This document shows, piece after piece, positions 5,506-9,091 of a stretch of DNA of 9,091 nucleotides. The number at the start of each line of letters is the position of its first letter. The stretch's first letter is position 1. A program made the position numbers and the translations under genes. Below the pieces are notes generated by a model. That model saw only the letters and a program-made list of their open reading frames with translations, searched no databases and had not been told where the DNA came from. This DNA comes from Desulfuromonadales bacterium (lineage in GTDB: Bacteria; Desulfobacterota; Desulfuromonadia; Desulfuromonadales; BM103), in assembly GCA_030640215.1 (NCBI GenBank), contig DAOWJU010000157.1:1-9091 (forward strand), read 5' to 3'.

Positions 5506-6144
5506 CTACGCGCCACACACCGTATTTTTTACGAACAATTCCACTAACTCTACATGATGTTCCAGTCGCACATCAGCCTGTAAGTCACCACGATAAACCG
5601 CAAAGGGCATTCCGGCTTTTCTGGCAGCGGCCTGATCCAATTCTGAGTCACCGACAAAGAGCAGTTCATGGGTTGCAAATTGCAGTCGTTTCGCAGCTTC
5701 GTGCAACATATCTGGTGCGGGTTTGGGATGCTCGACATCTTTACTGGTGACAACTGTCTGAAAAAAACCGCTCAAGCCGAAGTGCTCAAGAATGCTCGGC
5801 ATACTGTGGCCGCGATTTGTCGCAACAGCCAATGGATATGATTCGGCAAGTTTCGACAAGGCTTCTTTCATGCCTGGCTCAGGGGTCATATATGGAATGA
5901 ACTGATGATAATCGAGCTCTGCAGCGATAGAGAGTGCTTTCGGTGCACGCTCCTCGCCCAGGAGTTGAGCGAAAACGTGCGTACTGGCTGCGGTATGACA
6001 GAGATGTGACTTGGCGTGGTCGGAGTCTTTGACTGGCGCTTCATCGAAATGGGCCAAGACGGCGTTATAATAAGCCAGATTCGCTTTACGGCTCTCAAAA
6101 AGCACACCATCGCAATCAAAGATAATGCCACGTATGCCCTTCAT
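5506..6144 (-). CDS. HAD-superfamily phosphatase (phosphoglycolate phosphatase-like)
   Basis: From the chosen start the protein has 212 residues. Motif I is FDCDGVLFES (nucleophile Asp10, acid/base Asp12). Motif II is ATNRG (Thr109), motif III the lysine of HPKPAPD (Lys141), and motif IV VGDSELD (Asp166, Asp170). An alpha-helical cap between motifs I and II makes it a class C1 member, close to Gph/PGP-type enzymes. The substrate is not determinable. The start is the ATG whose last two bases are shared with the lgt stop codon (ATGA), preceded by GGAGGAG at six bases; a longer in-frame start at 6177 lacks this support. It is translationally coupled to lgt, although no functional link is obvious. 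Confidence 0.9.
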   Translation of the reverse strand: MKGIRGIIFDCDGVLFESRKANLAYYNAVLAHFDEAPVKDSDHAKSHLCHTAASTHVFAQLLGEERAPKALSIAAELDYHQFIPYMTPEPGMKEALSKLAESYPLAVATNRGHSMPSILEHFGLSGFFQTVVTSKDVEHPKPAPDMLHEAAKRLQFATHELLFVGDSELDQAAARKAGMPFAVYRGDLQADVRLEHHVELVELFVKNTVCGA

Positions 6145-6926
6145 TGTGATCTCCTCCGTCGATAGAGATAGAAGCAACCGGTCAGCCCGAAGACAATCAT
6201 CGGCAAAGAGAGTAACTGCCCCATGGTTGCCCCACCCCAGAGAAAACCAAGATGAGCGTCCGGTTGACGGACAAATTCAACCAGAAAACGGAACAGGCCA
6301 TAACCGATAAAAAAACAGAAAAACGGCACACCCTCGGTAACTTTACGCCGATGAAGAAAATACAGAATAATGAAGAGCACAAGGCCTTCAAGCGCGGCTT
6401 CATAAAGTTGGCTGGGATGCCTTGGCAGAGGACCGCCGCCAGGGAAGATAATCCCCCAGGGCTGTTCGGTCACACGCCCCCACAATTCTCCATTGATGAA
6501 GTTCCCGACCCGGCCAAGGCCGAGACCAATGGTTGCAGAGGTCACCACGATGTCACCGGTCAACAGAATCGGTAGTTTTCTACGCCAGCAAAAAATCACC
6601 GATGCGACCACAACACCAAGCAACCCGCCATGGAAGCTCATACCACCCTGCCAGACAGCAAAGATTTCCAGAGGACGTGAAAAATATTGTGACGGGTTAT
6701 AGAAGAGGACATAGCCAAGGCGGCCACCGAGGACCACGCCAAGAACTCCGTAGAAGAGTAGATCGGAGACACCGTCCTTGGTGAGCGCGAGGTTGCGAAG
6801 AGTAGCCAGATGCCGGATAAGCATGTAGGCCGCACCAAAGCCAAGCAGGTACATCAAACCATACCAACGGATTGCCAGTGGCCCTATTTGAAAAAGGATT
6901 GGATCAATTTGCGGAAAAGTTATCAT
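6141..6926 (-). CDS. lgt: Prolipoprotein diacylglyceryl transferase Lgt
   Basis: Lgt transfers a diacylglyceryl group from phosphatidylglycerol to the lipobox cysteine of prolipoproteins, the first step of lipoprotein maturation in the inner membrane. Its 261 residues hold about seven transmembrane segments. The Lgt signature GRVGNFINGELWG is at 138-150, with Arg139 equivalent to the essential Arg143 of E. coli. The MSFHGG segment gives His99 (E. coli His103). RHPSQLYEA (169-177) and FRFLVEFVR (212-220) are further conserved blocks. The N-terminus (ITFPQIDPI...IRWYGLMYL) is typical, which supports the ATG despite a poor ribosome site. It lies 18 bases after the pseudouridine synthase gene and overlaps the HAD gene by four bases. 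Confidence 0.97.
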   Translation of the reverse strand: MITFPQIDPILFQIGPLAIRWYGLMYLLGFGAAYMLIRHLATLRNLALTKDGVSDLLFYGVLGVVLGGRLGYVLFYNPSQYFSRPLEIFAVWQGGMSFHGGLLGVVVASVIFCWRRKLPILLTGDIVVTSATIGLGLGRVGNFINGELWGRVTEQPWGIIFPGGGPLPRHPSQLYEAALEGLVLFIILYFLHRRKVTEGVPFFCFFIGYGLFRFLVEFVRQPDAHLGFLWGGATMGQLLSLPMIVFGLTGCFYLYRRRRSQ

Positions 6927-6944
6927 AACGGGCGATACAATACC

Positions 6945-7904
6945 TTATCCGCCCATACCTTTCAAGGAGCCATCGAGGTAACCCAGGACAGTGGAAAAAT
7001 CGCTCGGCAAAGGTGCTGTAAATACCATTTCATTGCCGGTTACAGGATGTTTGAACGCGAGTGCTCTTGAGTGCAGCATCTGGCGGGGAATCTTGAGGTC
7101 GCCAACCGTTTGTGGGCCACCATAAGCAGTGTCACCCAACAATGGCAAACCAGCTTCAGAAAAATGAGCACGAATCTGGTGAGAACGACCGGTTATTAAG
7201 TCTATTTCGACCAGGCTGACCTGATCCATGGTCTGGAGAAGACGGTAACGAGTCTCTGCCGGTTTACCGCCACGAGCAACAGAGACCATCAGGTTTGTCG
7301 ATCTGCGTTTCGCCAGCAGTGAACAGAACTTGCCCTCTTCCTCCTGTGGCACCCCGGATATCAGAGCCCAGTAAACCTTGCCGATATCACGCCCCTGGAA
7401 GGCTTCAGACATCTTCTTATGCGCCCTTTTATGAATTGAAAAAACCATCACGCCAGAGGTATCCCGATCCAGACGCTGCACCATGCCGATGCTCGGTCGA
7501 TGCTCCTTACGTTTCGGGTCTCTAAGCAGATTCTGCAGCTCGGCGTAGAGCGTACCCTGATATCGAGACGGAGCTGGCTGGGTCACCATTCCGGATGGTT
7601 TATCAAGCACAATCAAATCCTGATCACGATAGAGAATATGCTCTTTATCCAGCGTCATCGGTTGGAGCGGTTGTGTGTCTATAAACACTTCAAGACTGTC
7701 ACCTGTCGAGACCGGATAACCGCAGTGGCGCATCCTTCTGCCTGAAAGGTGGACACCGCCAAGGCTTATCAGATGTGTAGCCAGGGATAGCGAAAACTGG
7801 TCAGTACCTTTAGCAAGATACTGATCGAGGCGCAAACCATCAAAGGCGTCCGCAACAGTAAATCGATAGGCTCCAGGACGGGGAGATTTGTCAATATTTA
7901 TCAT
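6945..7904 (-). CDS. RluA-family RNA pseudouridine synthase with N-terminal S4 domain
   Basis: The enzyme isomerises uridine to pseudouridine in structured RNA, probably rRNA. An S4 RNA-binding domain covers about residues 22-78 (FDGLRLDQYL onward). The catalytic domain covers about 85-305. The catalytic block is QRLDRDTSG (143-151) with nucleophile Asp146; the first position is Gln where RluA, RluC and RluD usually have His. LITGRSHQIRAH (236-247) and LLGDTAYGG (255-263) are further family blocks. At 319 residues, with an S4 domain, it fits RluC/RluD better than RluA, but the target site cannot be assigned. No ribosome site is clear before the ATG. It is the first gene of a unit with lgt and the HAD gene, and it is divergent from the 6S RNA gene. 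Confidence 0.93.
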   Translation of the reverse strand: MINIDKSPRPGAYRFTVADAFDGLRLDQYLAKGTDQFSLSLATHLISLGGVHLSGRRMRHCGYPVSTGDSLEVFIDTQPLQPMTLDKEHILYRDQDLIVLDKPSGMVTQPAPSRYQGTLYAELQNLLRDPKRKEHRPSIGMVQRLDRDTSGVMVFSIHKRAHKKMSEAFQGRDIGKVYWALISGVPQEEEGKFCSLLAKRRSTNLMVSVARGGKPAETRYRLLQTMDQVSLVEIDLITGRSHQIRAHFSEAGLPLLGDTAYGGPQTVGDLKIPRQMLHSRALAFKHPVTGNEMVFTAPLPSDFSTVLGYLDGSLKGMGG

Positions 7905-8009
7905 GGCACAGATGCGTTGTTGAGGTCAGTTATGAACGTACAAGTCACACTTCTCTGAACAAAGCAGTATCAACCTGATCAATACACAGAGAAATATCAG
8001 AGTCGTCTA

Positions 8010-8037
8010 TTGACAGAGCGACGACCTATGCTAGCAT
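8010..8037 (+). promoter_or_regulatory. Sigma70 promoter of the 6S RNA gene
   Basis: A perfect TTGACA (8010-8015) and TAGCAT (8032-8037) are 16 bases apart. Transcription would start near 8044, about 20 bases before the closing stem of the 6S RNA, so a short 5' trailer may be trimmed. Confidence 0.65.
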
Positions 8038-8062
8038 GGGTTATAAGAGCTACCAAGATCTT

Positions 8063-8248
8063 TGACAACCTCTGGAATGCGCGACATATTTCCGATTGTG
8101 CTGACCAACTAAACGACTTATTGCCCGGAGTCGGGTTGTGGTGAGCAAGCCCGCCCTTGAGCGGGAAGCCTGAAACGCCCATCCTGGGTACACTCGGAGT
8201 TACAGGTCCTCTCTTAGGGAGTAAACATCGGCATTCTGGAGGTTGCTT
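8063..8248 (+). ncRNA. ssrS: 6S RNA
   Basis: 6S RNA binds the sigma70 RNA polymerase holoenzyme by mimicking an open promoter and turns down transcription in stationary phase. The ends form a 15-pair closing stem: CAACCTCTGGAATGC (8066-8080) with GCATTCTGGAGGTTG (8231-8245), including two G-U pairs. The apical arm has GTGGTGAGCAAG, a hairpin CCCGC/GCGGG (8150-8154 and 8161-8165), then AAGCCTGAAAC. This is laid out like the E. coli GGTGAGCATG/CTCGG/CCGAG/AAGCCTTAAAAC. The sequences between closing stem and apical arm form the expected large central bubble. The total of about 185 bases is typical (E. coli 184). Exact ends are estimated. No long reading frame runs through it. Confidence 0.88.
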
Positions 8249-8270
8249 TAAAACACAGCGCTTGGTTTTA
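8249..8270 (+). terminator. Weak stem-loop after 6S RNA
   Basis: TAAAAC (8249-8254) can pair with GTTTTA (8265-8270) around an AGCGCT core, directly after the closing stem of 6S RNA. It is a weak terminator candidate; the strong hairpin at 8317-8346 lies 50 bases further on and could act instead. Confidence 0.3.
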
Positions 8271-8316
8271 TCTCCTGAGGTTACTTATAAAACGAGGCGA
8301 TTCGACTATAAACAAT

Positions 8317-8346
8317 TAAGGCCCCGCTCAAACGAGCGGGGCCTTA
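8317..8346. terminator. Strong terminator shared by ihfB and, from the other side, the 6S RNA gene
   Basis: TAAGGCCCCGCTC (8317-8329) and GAGCGGGGCCTTA (8334-8346) form a 13-pair stem with an AAAC loop. It lies 27 bases past the ihfB stop codon. On the minus strand TTAATTGTTTAT follows, a moderate U-rich tail; the plus-strand side is poorer in T. Confidence 0.88.
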
Positions 8347-8372
8347 GTCATGCTGGTACAATACACGGCTAA

Positions 8373-8654
8373 TCAGGGTACGTTAACTCGCTCACGTAAC
8401 TCTTTGCCGGTTTTAAAAAAGGGCGTCTTCTTTGCTGAGATCTGCACGATATCACCACTTTTAGGATTACGAGCCTCACGTGCATCACGCTCACGAATAG
8501 TGAAAGAACCGAAGCCGCGTATCTCGACACGGTCGCCTTCAACCAGAGCCTGACCAATACTGTCAAAGATGGAATTAACAATCAGTTCAGCTTCACGCTT
8601 GTTGAGAACATCATTATCAACTGTCAGTTGTTCAACCAGTCCACTCTTCGTCAT
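8373..8654 (-). CDS. ihfB: Integration host factor beta subunit (HU/IHF family DNA-bending protein)
   Basis: IHF is a sequence-specific DNA-bending heterodimer that shapes promoters, replication origins and recombination sites. This 93-residue protein has the full DNABII fold: the helical N-terminus, then RVEIRGFGSF (42-51), the beta-arm with the intercalating proline in RNPKSGD (Pro64, 62-68), and the C-terminal KELRERV helix. EIRGFGSF and the RERVN-type end favour IHF-beta over HU. The partner IHF-alpha is not in the window. A strong AGGAGG lies seven bases before the ATG, and a promoter is proposed at 8749-8776. Its position just after sppA, on the same strand, resembles the rpsA-sppA-ihfB or rpsA-ihfB order of many proteobacteria. 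The terminator at 8317-8346 closes the transcript. Confidence 0.92.
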   Translation of the reverse strand: MTKSGLVEQLTVDNDVLNKREAELIVNSIFDSIGQALVEGDRVEIRGFGSFTIRERDAREARNPKSGDIVQISAKKTPFFKTGKELRERVNVP

Positions 8655-8748
8655 AACAAACCTCCTAATTAGTTCCTATCCGGAAACTCCAGATGGCACA
8701 ATTGCAGTTTTCGATTTGGAAGCGAGCAATTTTTCGCAAGGTCAAGGA

Positions 8749-8776
8749 AATCTAGCGCCCAGGTTAATCAAGTCAA
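8749..8776 (-). promoter_or_regulatory. Putative sigma70 promoter of ihfB
   Basis: On the minus strand TTGACT (8776-8771) and TAGATT (8754-8749) are 16 bases apart. Transcription would begin near 8742, leaving a leader of about 88 bases. It lies in the sppA-ihfB gap, so ihfB may be expressed independently of sppA. Confidence 0.45.
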
Positions 8777-8789
8777 GCACTGAAGCGAA

Positions 8790-8807
8790 GGCGTAGCGCT
8801 TTACGCC
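8790..8807. terminator. Small GC-rich hairpin downstream of sppA
   Basis: GGCGTA (8790-8795) pairs with TACGCC (8802-8807). It is 62 bases past the sppA stop, but no U tract follows on the minus strand, so it would be an inefficient terminator at best. Confidence 0.25.
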
Positions 8808-8868
8808 GCACAATCAAATGTGCAGATTGACGCAGAGATTGCGGAAAAGGGCCGTTTCCAGACGAAAA

Positions 8869-9091
8869 CTAATTAAATCCTGGCCAAAGATACTGCAAAC
8901 CCACTGTACGCTCTTTCTGCAAAGCGAATCGCAGGCGATTTAAGGTTTCCTCAATAAACAGATCAATAAATCTTGGTTTTTTGCCGGGGGGGTAAACGAC
9001 ATTTGGCTCACCATCAACACCACCTAGCTCTGCAGCACGCCGAATGGCAACCTCCAGATTCCCCATGCCGTCAACCAGACCCATGCCCATC
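8869..9091 (-). CDS. sppA: Signal peptide peptidase SppA, C-terminal fragment (gene runs off the window)
   Basis: Only the last 74 or so codons are present; the gene continues beyond 9091. The GLVDGMGNLEVAIRRAAELGG segment followed by VVYPPGKKP is the conserved C-terminal region of SppA family serine proteases (the GLVDxxG block follows the catalytic domain). SppA degrades leftover signal peptides in the inner membrane with a Ser-Lys dyad, which lies outside the window. The tail ends LQYLWPGFN with stop TAG at 8869-8871. It precedes ihfB on the same strand, separated by 214 bases that include a promoter. Confidence 0.85.
   Translation of the reverse strand, partial: MGMGLVDGMGNLEVAIRRAAELGGVDGEPNVVYPPGKKPRFIDLFIEETLNRLRFALQKERTVGLQYLWPGFN

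Noticed and set aside
6145..6177. A longer HAD start at 6177 on the minus strand
   Set aside because: It would overlap lgt by 37 bases and lacks a ribosome site, whereas the ATG at 6144 has GGAGGAG and the ATGA junction.
7997..8182. A 61-codon open frame on the minus strand across the 6S RNA region
   Set aside because: It has no ribosome site or recognisable motif and lies over a structured RNA with conserved pairing.
8693..8708. TGGCAC followed by TTGCA as a sigma54 promoter
   Set aside because: The two halves are only two bases apart instead of five, and the orientation faces away from ihfB.
1..9091. CRISPR arrays, insertion sequences, toxin-antitoxin pairs or phage genes
   Set aside because: No regularly spaced repeats, transposase or phage motifs, or short paired frames with suitable motifs were found on either strand.

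Overview
The window reads as chromosomal DNA from a Gram-negative deltaproteobacterium, most plausibly of the Desulfuromonadales (Desulfuromonas/Pelobacter-like). This placement is inferred from the mix of protein families (a small RRM protein, a zinc-knuckle YciH, a PilZ protein, a long acyl-CoA dehydrogenase, and an IHF-beta gene beside sppA), not from a marker gene. There are no insertion sequences, phage genes, tRNAs or CRISPR arrays. Most of the region is housekeeping.

Layout. Positions 1-340 carry no sizeable gene; they hold an 11-codon mini-ORF with a strong ribosome binding site and a palindromic hairpin. A plus-strand pair follows: a YkgJ-type cysteine-cluster protein (341-706) and an RRM RNA-binding protein (736-1077), closed by a bidirectional terminator (1103-1138). 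A minus-strand operon then runs from 2794 to 1175: a polytopic membrane protein with presenilin/signal-peptide-peptidase-like motifs, the SUI1-domain factor YciH, and a DUF423/YgdD membrane protein. Divergent from it is a YaiI/UPF0178 gene (2897-3340). This overlaps the tail of a convergent 517-residue acyl-CoA dehydrogenase gene (4883-3330), which has a good sigma70 promoter and an operator-like palindrome upstream.

A second palindromic hairpin (5032-5063), related in core sequence to the one near 168-195, lies in the divergent gap before a PilZ gene (5198-5485). A minus-strand operon from 7904 to 5506 encodes an RluA-family pseudouridine synthase, prolipoprotein diacylglyceryl transferase (lgt) and a HAD phosphatase, with an ATGA start/stop overlap between the last two. 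The gene-poor stretch 7905-8372 holds a 6S RNA gene (about 8063-8248, plus strand) with its own promoter. The terminator at 8317-8346 serves ihfB (8654-8373). The window ends inside sppA, of which only the C-terminus is present.

The most interesting item is the 282-residue membrane protein at 1946-2794. It has an intramembrane Asp (residue 147), a GISD motif (Asp200) and a PALP motif (260-263), in the order, spacing and membrane context of presenilin/SPP intramembrane aspartyl proteases. The first two motifs are divergent (AD for YD, GxSD for GxGD), so it is either a distant active member or a degenerate one.
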